Assembly (NCBI GenBank): GCA_963575745.1
Contig: CAUYUJ010009424.1
Span: 205,155 to 269,154 of the forward strand
DNA: 64,000 nucleotides
Direction: 5' to 3'
From: Prorocentrum cordatum
Taxonomy: Eukaryota > Sar > Dinophyceae > Prorocentrales > Prorocentraceae
Below are positions 38,370 to 49,269 of this stretch, in pieces; positions within the stretch are counted from its first letter, which is position 1; each line of letters begins with the position of its first letter. The notes under the pieces are model-generated. The model saw only the letters and a program-made list of their open reading frames with translations, did no database searches and had not been told where the DNA came from. A program made the position numbers and the translations under genes.

Positions 38370-39770
38370 GATGTGGGGCTCGAGACCCATACGGGTCCCA
38401 GGAATTTCTGGGCCCTCCCCAGGGCCGGCTTTTCGTCCCGCGTCGCTTTTGAAGGCCCCGGCCTGGCAAGGGTCCCCCAGTGCCCGAAAGCTACGGAACA
38501 AATCCGCATGTGTTTCCCGAAATGGATATAGGGAGTGTTAAGGTGCTGGCAGGCTCTTGTGCGCCTTATGAAATATGAGATATTCCGCGCGCGGATCTGA
38601 GAATTTCGCGCGAGGCTTGCGCGACTCCCTGACGTCGCGCGAAATCTGCAACCGCTGCGCAAAACCAGCGATTTGTAGCCACTGGCGCTCGACAGGGGAT
38701 GAAATGCGAGGGATGAGGAGAAAGATCATCATCAGCAGCAGCAGCAGCAGCAGCGAGGAGAGGAGGGAATACGAAGATGAGGAAGAGCAGAAGCAGCGAG
38801 GACGAGGAACATGCATCGCACCACCATGAAAGTCAACGCGTATTGCATGGCGCGTGCACGTCGGCAGCAAACGTGTACGCTATACGTGACCAGTATAACA
38901 TATTCACAATCCGGTAATACGTACGAAGAGGATGTCCAGAACCAAAGCGACAACGGCATGGTCGCGCGATATTGTGAAACCGCTGTGCGAGATTTAACAC
39001 CGTGCGAATGGTGGCGCAATCGCGCGTTTCCCCCGACCAGGACAAGCCAACCGACACATCAGATGGTCCAAGAAGGCGGAGTTGTGAGAGCGTTCAGATG
39101 CCATTTGCGCGATGCCGCTACCGGGTTCCAAATCTAGCCAAGACGTTGCGAGCCTTCAGCCTCATCTCTGTTGTTCCTTGCGCGTCAGGCCTGTCAGGGC
39201 TTGCCCGTATTCCATCCCATCGAGATTTTTGCTAAAGCCATCGGCCGTATCCTCTGCCGTTGGCATTCTGGCGCAAGCCATCGGCCTTTGGGTGTTCTTG
39301 GGGCGCTCTTTGAGCCGCGCGGGACGTCCAAAGTCGCGCGCGGCGTGCGGGCGAGCCCTCTGCTTGACGTCGCGTCTGCTGGCAGAGCAACTGCTGTGCT
39401 CGCGGTCTGCCATGTCGGCGCGAGGGCGCACTTGCGGCCGTTGCTGCATTTTCGTGTAGATCGAGGCGAAATCGCGCGGGTCTCAGGGATACTGCGCCCT
39501 GCGCGTTGGCCGCGCGAAATCTTAGATTCTTTCAAAGGGTACACGTCCCGGTTCTCTTCCCAACGCCTCAACAGTAGGAAGAAAGGATGTCACCGTCAAT
39601 CGCGTCGTCTTTCAAGCTGTGCGCGTGATTCGTTCCCTGTTTGTGCAAAAGTCGGGTGCTTTTCGCAGTGACACACTGGTTGTGTGAAGTCCGACTGGCG
39701 TGACGCTAGTATTGCTTTTGTTCTCCTGAGTTCAGGCGACGCCACGCATCCGATGCTTCGAAAAATTGAA
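38370..39770. other. No gene recognised; AT-richer stretch
   Basis: Lower-GC sequence with a (CAG)n run at 38736-38756. An open stretch at 38811-39137 has no recognised homology. A CAAGCCATCGGC/AAAGCCATCGGC pair occurs near 39232 and 39273. Confidence 0.4.
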
Positions 39771-39784
39771 GGCGGAACTTTTTA

Positions 39785-40040
39785 CACCGCTTTCGGAAGG
39801 GCCCTCGCCAGGCCCCTGGACTGTCAGAAACTGCTCAGGATGACAAGCCGGCCACGGGGAAAGGGCGGGGACCTGGGGGGACCCATCAGATGTGGGCGAC
39901 GCCAAAACGTCGGACGATTCATATTTGATCGTTGATCGGATTCGGCCCCTTGGGGCAGTCTCCGAGCCTCGACGGACGGTTCGGGCTCGGGATGAAAAGC
40001 CGGCCCCAGGAAGGGTATCGGGATCCCCGGGGGCCCGTGC
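39785..40040. repeat. Two Disp-1 repeats
   Basis: 39785-39895 carries GCCCTCGCCAGGCCCCTGGA and CTCAGGATGACAAG. 39945-40040 carries GACGGTTCGGGCTCGGGATG and a GCCGCGAACAAATGGCGG end. Confidence 0.65.
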
Positions 40041-40324
40041 CGCGAACAAATGGCGGCGCGCGGCGAGAGAGGCTACGGCGGGTTGACGCAGCGGCCAGCC
40101 AGCGCGTGGCGTTCAAGCTTGAACGCCGCCAGCGGGCCCGAACCAGCTGGCACCGAACGAATCTGCGCGATCGTCAGGCCGCGATCGCTCGGGCTGAACG
40201 CTCCACGCGGCGTCACAAGCCAACGCCGAAGTCATCGCGACGTGAGCTTGCCGTGCGTGCGCCGATCCGGGCCACCCAGTCCCGACGTCGCGGTTTTTTC
40301 ACGGCGCGGACTCTCGGACGTCTC

Positions 40325-40440
40325 GAATCGGTGCCCAGGGCGGGCTTTCCAGCCTGCTTCAGTTTTTTGACGGCCCCGGGTCCTGGCGAAAGCCCCCAGG
40401 GTTCGAACATTGGGGAAAAACAGTGCGTCGTGATTTTTTT
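40325..40440. repeat. Disp-1 repeat, reverse orientation
   Basis: CAGTTTTTTGACGGCCCCGG, TCCTGGCGAAAGCCCCCAGG and GTGCGTCGTGATTTTT, the complement order of the family. Confidence 0.65.
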
Positions 40441-40489
40441 CCGCCGCAGCGGGAGGAAACGACTGAACGCTGATTTCCATCAACCCATG

Positions 40490-40635
40490 GGGCAACATGG
40501 GAAATGCAGAGGTACATGTGAATCCTGGGCAGGTGGAAAAATCAAGACGGATCCCCAAGATTGTGCCGACTGGCTTGTGTCTCCCTGGGCCCTGCTACTC
40601 AGCGCATGTGGTCATCGTCCTCCTCCCCCCTGCAG
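40490..40635 (+). other. GTGTCTCCCTGG module and acceptor-like CTGCAG
   Basis: Same layout as 7250-7380 and 34080-34290: purine-rich lead, TTGTGTCTCCCTGGGCCC, then TCCTCCCCCCTGCAG. Confidence 0.35.
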
Positions 40636-40710
40636 ACGGCCGGCGCCGGGACCCTCGGGCCCGCGGGCCGCGACGCGGTGCGGGTGAGGCCGGCGGCGCG
40701 CAGAAGCTAA
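40636..40710 (+). other. Possible terminal exon
   Basis: 25 codons (TAGAGTLGPAGRDAVRVRPA then ARRS) directly after a polypyrimidine-CAG and ending in TAA at 40708-40710. GC-rich third positions fit coding use in this genome. No homology recognised. Confidence 0.25.
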
Positions 40711-40763
40711 GACCTCCAGCGGCTTGGTGTTTGGAGCCCGGGGTTGGGCGGGGCCGTTTGTTT

Positions 40764-40961
40764 AGGCCTCCCAGATGTGGTCCGAGTAGATGGGGTCGGA
40801 GGATCGCGCCGAATCGACGATGCGGCTCGATGCGGAACCCGATTTTCTCCACGCCGACGTCGCCGATGCGTCACCGACGTCGGCGATGCATCGCCGATGC
40901 ATTGGCAACGCGGCGCGATCCTCCGACCCTATCTGGTTGGACCCAATCTAGCAGGCCTCTC
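40764..40961. repeat. Foldback element FB-1, long form
   Basis: AGGCCTCCCAGATG...GGGGTCGGAGGATCGCGCCG pairs with GCGGCGCGATCCTCCGACCC...AGGCCTC. The central spacer is CCCGATTTTCTCCACGCC, as in the other long copies. Confidence 0.9.
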
Positions 40962-41054
40962 GTTTGGGAGTCTCTTATGCCGTCTGTGGACCCTCTTGAG
41001 GTCCTGGTGTCATCTTGGCTGTCTGGGGGGCCGTCTTGGGGGCCACCTTCGCCG

Positions 41055-41288
41055 TCCGGAGGCGGAAGAAGATGCGGGAAGGCAAGCTTTGATATTCGAA
41101 ATTATAGACAACATACTACATAACACACAAGCTGGTTTCTCGGATTGGCGCTGGGTTTCCCCCTGGCGGCGCTTCCAGCGCCGCCCTTGGCGCGCTCCGC
41201 GCGCCAGGGAGGGGGTTCCAGCGCCGATCCAAGAAATCCGCGCGGACCTGCGACAGTTTATCTTGATGCATGTGTTCGCTCCTCCGGA
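41055..41288. mobile_element. TIR-1 element, full intergenic copy
   Basis: TCCGGAGGCGG at the left and the inverted CTCCTCCGGA at the right. Inner arms GGATTGGCGCTGGGTTTCC and AGCGCCGATCCAAGAAATCC. The middle GCGCGCCAGGGAGGGGGTTC is shared with intron 2 of the EXD2-like gene. Confidence 0.85.
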
Positions 41289-41299
41289 AAAGCAGCCTC

Positions 41300-42004
41300 C
41301 TTGGAGAGGGGTGGGGAGCTTGGGTGCCATCGGGTTGAGAAATTCAATCGGCCAGGAGTCTGGGGACCCAGGCCCCCCCTCGCGTTGTGAACGAATCACG
41401 GCCTGAGCTTCTTGGGGCCATTGTCGGCCTCCTCCGAGGACTCCATTGCCATGTCCAGGGGCCATGAAACGGCGGTCACCTGGGAAGGGGCCGCGGTGGT
41501 TCCGCGGTCCACGTTCTTGGAGCAATAATCAGGGCGCCGGAGGTCTTGAAGCGGGGCGGGGCGGAACGGGGGCGGGTGGCGGCCTTCTGACCCTCGCCCC
41601 TTGGATGGGGCCCCTTAGATGTTCGTTGTGGTGGCCTTCCGGAGGCCCACCACATGGACCTGTTCGACTCAAGGTCGGCTCAAGTCGACGGATGTTCGAC
41701 GCAGCATCGACGCATGAGTGGAGCGAGTGGCTCCAGGAAGGTCCCCAGAGCGAGCATCTCTGAAGTCTGCCCCTGCCTGCTAGGAAGGCTCTCTCGGAGT
41801 CCTGGAAGGGGCCGATCCCTCCCAGGGGGCCCCTCCTCCCTGCCTCTTCGTGGGAGGCCGCCCCCGCCCTGGCCCCCCTGTTTCTGCGTGCCGCCAGCCA
41901 GGCTGGACGAGAAGCGCGTGCTCTCGGACATCCGGGGAGGGCCCACATCCACAGAAGGGAAGGAGGGTGAGGGCGAGTAGGCGGAGGAAGCAGGTGACCA
42001 GGTG
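41300..42004. other. No gene recognised
   Basis: Includes a GTTGTGAACGAATCACGGCC palindrome at 41384-41403 (Disp-1-type end). The open frames here show no conserved motif. Confidence 0.4.
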
Positions 42005-42110
42005 GAAGAGGAGGAGGAGGAGGAGGAGGAGGAGGGCGATAAGCGCGGAGGAGGTAGGGGAGAATGAGGAGGGCGTAGGTGAGGAGGAGGAGGAGGAGGC
42101 GGGGGCGGAG
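42005..42110. repeat. (GGA)n microsatellite, interrupted
   Basis: Two GGA runs separated by about 40 bp. Confidence 0.85.
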
Positions 42111-42315
42111 GTGGGAGGTGGGTCCGGGCCCCAGTTGGCGCGGTCTGCTATAGGAAAGCCGCCTGTGCCTGTGCCATGTCGTGTTTTCGTTCAAGACGAA
42201 ACTCAACAGACCAATTCTCGTATGGTGAAAGGCATGACGGCGGGGATGTTTCTGCCGCGCGTCGGGTCCCTGGACGATCGACTCGTGAGCAGGTTGCCAG
42301 AAGTATACTCCAAGG

Positions 42316-42440
42316 TGCCCCAGCTTTCCCGCCATGTTTCCGTTGGCCTCGTGAGGGATGCTTCCTGGAGGCCACCCGAGCCTCCCTGGAAAAAGCTGGG
42401 CTCACCTTTGGCCAGGGGCACCTCTGTCAACACCCGGACC
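42316..42440. repeat. Dispersed repeat related to 30766-30912
   Basis: CCAAGGTGCCCCAG at the left and GGCCAGGGGCACCTCTGTCA then ACACCCGGAC at the right correspond to the 30.8-kb copy. Confidence 0.5.
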
Positions 42441-42919
42441 GAGGATCCACGTGAGGATGCAGCTCGAGGGAGGCTGGAAGGTAATCCTGGGCCCTGCCTT
42501 TTCTGGGTGTTGGTCTGGGCGGGGCCGTCTTCATGGTCTGATCCGGCTCAATATGGCTTCATCTAGCCAAAATCCTTGACCTGATACGGTTCACAGCGGG
42601 GGCACCACATGCCAACGGGTGCCCGGCGATTTCTGCTCACTAGGGGGCCGCAGAGCCCTGGGGCACCTTGCGAAGCTCAGAGTCGACAAGGCACGTGCCC
42701 CCCAGATGTCTCATAGCAAGATTGCTTCTCGTGTGTTGCATCGGCAGCAGAGCAAACGTGCACGCGCACGTGAATCCACATGAGTCTCGAGAGAGCGCAC
42801 CGCGCGAGCGCTCGTGAAACGAGGGCGGCCTCGCGAACCCGGGGCACGTCCGTGTACGTGGCTGAGCGCGTTGCAGAGCGCCCTGGTCTGCTGCAGGCCT
42901 CTTGGGCGACGGGAGCGGG

Positions 42920-43000
42920 AGGAGGAGGAGGAGGAGGAGGAGGAGGAGGAGGAGGAGGAGGAGGAGGAGACGGAGGAGAAGGAGGAGGAGGACGAGGAGG
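42920..43000. repeat. (GGA)n microsatellite
   Basis: About 80 bp of GGA immediately before the 100-bp satellite. Confidence 0.95.
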
Positions 43001-43004
43001 AGGT

Positions 43005-43595
43005 GGGGGCCAGCGGAGTGCGGAGCCACCCAGACTCAGATTCGACCTCGCCATATCTGGGGGCCTGCGATCTGCGAAACTGTCGCCACTTTCGAGGGCT
43101 GCTGGGTGGGCCAACGGAGTGCGGAACCACTCATATTCAGATTCGACTTCGCCATCTTTGGGGGGGCTGCGATCTGCGAAATTGTCGCCACTTTCGAGGG
43201 CTGCTGGGGGGGCCAGCGGAGTGGGGTCCCACCCAGATTCAGATTAGACCTCGCCATCCCTGGGGGGCTGCGATCTGCGAACTTGTCGCCACTTTCGAGG
43301 GATGCTCGGGGGGCCAGCGGAGCGCGCAACCACCCAGACTCATATTTGACCTCGTCATCCCTGGGGGGGCTGCGATCTGCGAAACCGTCGCCACTTTTGA
43401 GGGTTGCTGGGGGTCCAGCAGAATGGGGTCCCACCCAGACTCCGAGTAGACCTCGCCATCCCTGGGGGGCTACGATCCAAGCTGTCGCCACTTCCGAGGG
43501 CTGCTGCGGGGTCCAGCGAGTGACGTCCTACACAGATTCAGACTAGACCTCGCCATCCCTGGGGGGCTGCGATCTGCGCCACCGTCGCGGGCAGC
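43005..43595. repeat. Satellite of about 100-bp units
   Basis: Five and a half units with GGGGCCAGCGGAGTG, CCACCCAGACTCAGATT, GACCTCGCCATCCCTGGGGG, GCTGCGATCTGCGAA and TGTCGCCACTTTCGAGGG. Confidence 0.9.
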
Positions 43596-43600
43596 CCGCA

Positions 43601-43711
43601 GACCTGGTGGCGTGCCTTCGAGCGTATAGCTCCCGCATTGAGAAGTGTAGGAAGGAAGCAGGGAAGCTGGCCGGCGAGCTAGGCCTCGCTCGCTTCTGGC
43701 ACGAACTATAA
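43601..43711 (+). other. Possible terminal exon after satellite
   Basis: 37 codons ending in TAA (43709-43711): DLVACLRAYSSRIEKCRKEA then GKLAGELGLARFWHEL. It is preceded by GGGCAGCCCGCAG, an acceptor-like end of the satellite-filled stretch. It reads like an amphipathic C-terminal helix. No homology recognised. Confidence 0.35.
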
Positions 43712-44094
43712 GCACGTTTAGTCCTGTGGTCGAGGGCCGCAGCGTCATGGCGCAGGCAGCGCTGCATGTTTAGCGTACGACCGGCAAAAGCAACACTCGT
43801 CGGTCTCTTCCCGTCACTTTCATCGTCGTCCTCTGCCCTCTGCCACCTTCCTTCTGCTGCTGCCGCGCTGACGGTTCGGATCCCCGCGCGCCCTTGTCAT
43901 GCCCTCCGTTCCCGCCCCCATGTCCTCCTCAAGCCTGGGCCCTCTCTCCTCGTCCTTCTGTTGTTGTCCTGTGAATCGTGCCACGTGAGCGCACTCTATG
44001 TAGCTTGCGCAACCTATAACGGCGCCTGCGCTGTCACTGTCCTGGCAAATTTGGGCCAACTCCTCTTAAATGGGTTGGGTGCTTCGTTGGGTAA
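43712..44094. other. No gene recognised
   Basis: Pyrimidine-rich, lower-GC flank without repeats or conserved frames. Confidence 0.4.
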
Positions 44095-45250
44095 ATAAAT
44101 GCCTCTGCGGGCCTTCCCGGAGGTCCTCTTGGAGGCCTCTTGGGCCGTCTTGGGTCATCTTAGAGCCATCTTGGGCCGTCTTGGTGGGCTCCTGGCCCGT
44201 CTGGCGCCGTCGGAAGCCGTCTTGGGGGCCTCTCTGGGCCGACTTGGGGCCGTCTTGGGGTGCTCCAGGGCCGTTTGGGAGGCTTCCTGGGGCGTCTTGC
44301 AGGCCTCTTGGGCCGTCTTTGGGCTCTTTTGGGGCCGTCTTGGGGGCCTCTTGGGCAGTCCTGAGGCCATGTTGGAGGCCTCTTGGGCGCTCTGAGGGCG
44401 ATTCTGGGGGCCTCTTGGGCCGTCGTGAGCCGTCGGAGGACCGAAGAAGATCACATATGAACATCTTTCAAAAGCTCGAGGCAAGTCAATGATTTTGGCC
44501 TTTTCGGGCTCTCCTGGAGGACCTTTCGGAGGCTTCTTGGTCCGTCATGGAGGCCTCTTGGGCACCTCTCGTGCCGTCTTGCGCCGTCTTGGAGGCTTCT
44601 TGGGCGGATTTGGAAGTATCTTGGACCCTCACGTGCCGTCTTGGAGGCCATCTTGGCCATCTTGGAGGCACCTTGGAGGCCAGCTTGGGCCATCTTGGAG
44701 CCGTCTGGAACAGGAAAAACCTTCGCAACCACCTCTTATGGTTCCTTCCGGGTGGCTGGCGGGCTGGGCCAGAGCCCCAGGGGAGAATTTTTGTGGGGGG
44801 GAAATGCGACAAAAACCAAAACCGAAAGGGTCCAGCACGCAGGGCGCCCCTGTGGCAAGCCAACAGGGGGCGGCGGATCGAAGGGCCTTCGAAACATCCA
44901 GACACCGTGCCTGGATTGTGGGTTTGAGGCCATTTGAGGCCACTTAGGTGGCTGATTGTGGTCTCGTGTGAAGCCTCTCGGGGATGTCTTGGACTCAGGT
45001 TTTGGGTCTCTTGGGGCCCTCTTGGGGGGTCTTGGGGGTTCGGGGGGGCCTTCTTGGAGCTCCCCGGGGACCTCTTGGCGCCTCTTGGGGGTTTCTTGGG
45101 GCAACCTGGGGGCGTTTTGGGGCCGAAGGCTCGAAATTTCAAGTCGGGTTCCCCGCGGACATGAATGGAACCATTTTTGCTTTTTGGGGCCCTCTTGGGG
45201 CGCCTCTTGGAGGCCGCTTTGGGTTGTCTTGGTGGCATCTGGGGTCAGAT
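44095..45250. repeat. CTTGGGCCGTCTTGG minisatellite
   Basis: Long degenerate array of CTCTTGGGCCGTCTTGGGGG-type units at 44095-44740 and 44985-45250. The block between contains ordinary sequence. Related shorter arrays are at 17440 and 22020. Confidence 0.75.
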
Positions 45251-45289
45251 TCCTGGTTTTGGGGTCCCCGGGGAGAGGGGTTACAAGCC

Positions 45290-45475
45290 AGTCGTTGAAA
45301 GTAGGTATTCTTGGATGCGCAAATCCTAAATCTACTTTAGGCGCCTTCCTACTTCAAGAGTCGAGCGGTTGTCCTTCTTTCCTCCTCTTCAGGGGGCGGG
45401 TGGAAGCCCAATCTACTTCCAACGCCGTCCTACTTCATGTTTCAACCCACTTCTTCCGACCGGCGTGTATCTGAG
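45290..45475. repeat. Dispersed repeat, pair with 30587-30765
   Basis: CGTTGAAAGTAGGTAT through ACTTCTTCCGACCGGCGTGT, as described for the 30.6-kb copy. Confidence 0.8.
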
Positions 45476-45647
45476 GGGGGAGAATCTTACACGCTTGGAG
45501 ACCCACGGGGAACGGCTCCCAGAAGCCAAGAACCGTCCCAAACCGACCGCCTCTGCTTCTGCTTGGCGTCGCCCGGATCTGCGGGCCAGGCTGGCTCTAT
45601 GGCGTTGCGACGAGGAAGACGAGCCTCGCAGGACCGGGGGGAAGAAC

Positions 45648-45790
45648 AGCGGCACCACCACCACCAGGGGCGCCACTTCGGGCAAGGAGGTCCACAATGC
45701 CGATGCTTCCCCGAGCCAGGAACAGGGGATGTTGCGAGCGGAGAGGGAGGACCACACCATCAGAAAGAGCACGTTCTGTGGGCGCTTGGA
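45648..45790. repeat. CACCACCACCACCAGGGG repeat, second copy
   Basis: GAACAGCGGCACCACCACC then AGGGGCGCCAC, matching 36895-37010. It lies directly 5' of the truncated LINE. Confidence 0.5.
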
Positions 45791-45883
45791 GGGGTGGGTG
45801 GGTTTGGAACTGCTGGACCCCCCCCCTCCCTGGATTGCGGGGGGGGGTTCGACCCCCCCCCTTCTCCGTTGTTCAAACGCAAA

Positions 45884-47445
45884 GACCTGATCGCATCGAT
45901 GACGACAGCGACTGGCACAGAAGCCACCGACCGACAGAGCATTGCGGACATCTTTGCCACTTTCTACGAGCAGCTGTACAAGACCCAAAAAGCAACAGAG
46001 TCAGCAACGAGACAACCGCAGCGACTCCCCAGATACCACCGTTCACAACTGAAGAGCTTCGCCGTGCCATCAAGCAGTTAAAGAACGGCAAATGCAGCGA
46101 CACCGCGGGAATCACAGCGGAACTTTTGAAGGCAGGCGGGGAAGTTGTGGAACGACATTTACTCCAACTCTACAACGACATCATCAAACCAGACCACCTA
46201 CCACCCGAGCAGTGGAAGAAGACGACGATCACGGTGATTTACAAGTCCGGCGACCCAAAGTTACCACAGAACTACAGGCCGATTGCTATCATTCCACTAC
46301 TCTACAAGCTTATGTCACGCCTCCTCTGCAATCGGCTTGAAAAGGCATTTGATTCGCAGCAAAGCGTCGATCAGGCTGGGTTCAGGCGAGGCTTCAGCAC
46401 CGAGGACCACCTCTTCACCACGACAATGCTACATGAGAAGTCGTTCGCGTGGCAGTTACCCCTGTGGGCAGCAGCAATCGACTTCAAGAAAGCATTTGAT
46501 TGCGTCGACCACGACAAACTTTGGAAAACTCTGCGACAACAGCACATACCAGACAACTACATCGACTTCTTACAGCGCCTGTACGACGACCAGACGGCCA
46601 CTGTACGAACCGATACTAACAGCAGAAGTTTTTCACTCCAAAGGGGGGTGAAACAGGAAGACCCGCTGAGTTCATTCTTGTTCGATGCGCTCTTGGAGTA
46701 CGTCTTCAGGCAGCTGAAGCCAAGCTGGCACCGCAGGAAGTTTGGCATCAAGTTGGGTTTTTCCCCACGGACCAGCATCACAAATTTGCGCTTCGCAGAC
46801 GACATTCTTCTATACGCCCCGAATTTGCGACAGCTCACATGTCTACTGCGAGACTTGAGGGAAGAGGCGTCCAACTGTGGACTTGCACTGCACCCAGACA
46901 AAACTAAGATACTGACGAACATAAGCCGGAGGATGGGAAGGACAATTACACATATCATGTTGGACGGCGCGCAGATCGACATACTGCCAAACGACCAGAG
47001 CACAAAATACCTGGGAAGAAAATTAACGTTCCACGAGTTCCACGACACAGAGCTACAGAACAGGCTCGCCAACGGATGGGCGAAGTTCAATCAATTACGA
47101 CACGAACTCACAAACAAACGGTTTCCACTACACAACAGACTGAAGCTCTTCAACGGCACCACCACACCTTGTGTTATGTACGCATGCTCATCTTGGACCT
47201 TGACGAAGGACATGCTTATCACTTTACGACGGGCGCAGAGGAAAATGCTGAGGCTTGTAATTGGGACGCCGAGGAGACGAACCTCGACCGAGCACAGAAG
47301 AAAGACAAATGATACCGACAGCAGTTTCACCACCGTCGCCGACAGCAACAACACCGACACCAGCGCTGGCACCAGCACCGACGCCTGCACCGAGCAACGC
47401 AGCCAAAACCACAGCGAAGATGATGACGACGACATGGAATCATGA
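45884..47445 (+). pseudogene. LINE-2 reverse transcriptase
   Basis: RT palm intact in one frame from about 46000 to 47445, with the FADD catalytic box. The N-terminal 35-40 codons are in another frame. The tail before the TGA is Thr/Asp-rich (DNA-repeat-like GACACC runs). Loss of endonuclease, the frame change and the TGA make it a pseudogene, although transcription of the RT frame is possible. Confidence 0.85.
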
Positions 47446-47835
47446 GTCCACTTCCTACGAAGAAGTACATCCACCGCTGTGGCTCTTGCGAAGCGCGCGC
47501 AGGTCGACGAATGGACTGATGTATACTTTAAGAGAAAGTGGAATTTTGCAGGACGAACCGCCAATCACGACATTGAGCGATGGGCTCGTCTGAGTGCGAC
47601 CTGGGACCCCAGCGTACACGACTCACGACCAGCTTTTCGCAGACACGGAGGGCAACGAAAGTCTTGGGAAAACGACATCGTATCTTATTTGCGTAGCAAT
47701 CATATTAACGATTGCGAAACACAGTGGTGGGAACTGGCACAGAATCAGACATGGTGGGGCCATCAGGGACAATTTTGCTTACAACACATGCGCCGGTATA
47801 TGGATTCGGACAATTGCGTCCACGCCTACGAGTGA
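45884..47835 (+). mobile_element. 5'-truncated LINE (LINE-2) with reverse transcriptase
   Basis: A different LINE lineage from the other two, at visibly lower GC than its surroundings. It starts with a pre-RT segment (TDRQSIADIFATFYEQLY) in one frame and changes frame near 45985-46015. An almost intact RT follows: ELRRAIKQLKNGKCSDTAG, NYRPIAIIPLLYKLMSRLL, QAGFRRGFSTEDHL, AAIDFKKAFDCVDHDKLW, GVKQEDPLSSFLFDA (Glu where Gly is usual), and FADDILLYA at 46792. The frame meets TGA at 47443-47445. It then continues in the same frame to a typical C-terminal block (FKRKWNFAGRTANHDIERWA, GGQRKSWENDIVSYL) ending at 47835. No endonuclease is present, so the copy is 5'-truncated and non-autonomous. Confidence 0.9.
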
Positions 47836-48009
47836 TGATTCTCATCAGCACGTAACAGTTTTTATTATTTGTTCACATGTACGTGCCGTTTCGTTACGCC
47901 GACCAGACCATCATCACATTCTCCAGCTTCGTTTTCTTCGGCTCCGATTCCGGCTCCGTCTTGCAGATGATCCACAACAAGCTGGACCCGAACGCCGGCC
48001 TCAAACTTC
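47836..48009. other. LINE-2 3' flank
   Basis: AT-richer sequence (CAGTTTTTATTATTTGTTC) after the LINE-2 tail. Probable 3' untranslated part; the end is not defined. Confidence 0.4.
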
Positions 48010-48740
48010 CGACCTCCACCTCCCGATTCTGCATTCCCACCCTTGTCCGCTTACGACGCCCACTCCCACCTCCACCTATCGACTTCTGGCCTCCCATCGC
48101 CCCCCCCATTCCCCACCAGCTCAGCTCCCCGACCCCCAGCCTCCAGCATCCGACTTTCCACTTCCACCTCCACCTATCGACCTCCAACGTCCACCAGCTC
48201 AGCACTCCGACCTCCAGCCTCCAGCATCCGACTTCGCCCAGCATCCGACTTCCATTTCCACCTCTACCTTCCGACCACCAACCTCCAACTCAGCGCTCCG
48301 ACCTCGAACATCTGACCTCTGACTCTGCAGTCCTACGTCCGCTCTTCGACCTCCAGCCTCCACCAGCTCAGCACTCCCACCTCCAGCCTCCAGCATCCGA
48401 CTTTCGCCTCCACCTCCACCTATCGACCTCCAGCGTCCACCAGCTCAGCACACCGACCTCTAGCCTCCAGCATCCGACTTTCACCTCCACCTCCACCTAT
48501 CGACCTCCAGCGTCCACCAGCTCAGCACACCGACCTCCAAATCTCCAGCATACGAGTTTCCAGCGTCCACCGGCTCAGCACTCCGACCTCCAGCCTTCAG
48601 CATCCGATGTTCCACCTCCACCTCCACCTATCGACCTCCAGCACCCGTCTTCCCACTTCCACGTCCACCCATTGGGCTCCAGACTACACTAGATCAACAT
48701 CCAGACATCCAGCCTCCAACATCCGACGCCCCACACCACC
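48010..48740. repeat. CCTCCAGC-rich minisatellite
   Basis: Degenerate units of about 65-75 bp with CTCCACCTATCGACCTCCAG, GTCCACCAGCTCAGCACTCC and GACCTCCAGCCTCCAGCATC. Confidence 0.85.
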
Positions 48741-48837
48741 TCTATCCAGATCGACCACCAGTCCCAGGCCGACTACTGAGGGCTCCGGCCCCCCCGCGCC
48801 GCCCTCATAGGGCCGGTCCCGCTGGACCGTCATCGCG

Positions 48838-48866
48838 CGCTCTCTCTCTCTCTCTCTCTCTCCCCT
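48838..48866. repeat. (CT)n microsatellite
   Basis: About 14 CT units. Confidence 0.95.
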
Positions 48867-49075
48867 TCTCCGTTCACGGAAGGGGGAGGGGGGCGTTCGA
48901 ACTCCCCCTCCCCCCCTCCCTTCCCTCCTCCCCTAATTCTCCTCTCTCCCTCTCCTCGGACCGGCGCCGGCGTCAGCGGCGGCTGGAAGCGGCGGCGGGG
49001 ACCGTCGATGAAGGCGACGACTTCTTTTTTTGGGCTGGCGCTGGCGCCTGCGGTGGCTGGCGGCGGCGGCGGGGA

Positions 49076-49143
49076 GCGTCGACGAGGACGATGGCGACGA
49101 CGAGGAAGACGACGACGACTACGACGACGACGACGACGACGAC
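49076..49143. repeat. (GAC)n microsatellite
   Basis: GACGACGAGGAAGACGACGACG and onward, nearly 70 bp. It is followed by CCGTGCCTTGGTTTTGGCTC, which loosely resembles the spliced leader but is probably chance. Confidence 0.85.
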
Positions 49144-49269
49144 GCTCCGCCACCGTGCCTTGGTTTTGGCTCAGAGTCCTACTGGATGCCTCTTGGGGTC
49201 TCCTCGGAGGGCTCTCGGGGGCCTCTGAAGAGCATTTGTGAAGCCTCGTGGGCGCCTCTTTGGCGTTTT

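Noticed and set aside
49147-49171. Spliced-leader-like CCGTGCCTTGGTTTTGGCTC
   Set aside because: Too many differences from DinoSL, and the similar string at 50323 shows it belongs to a local repeat.
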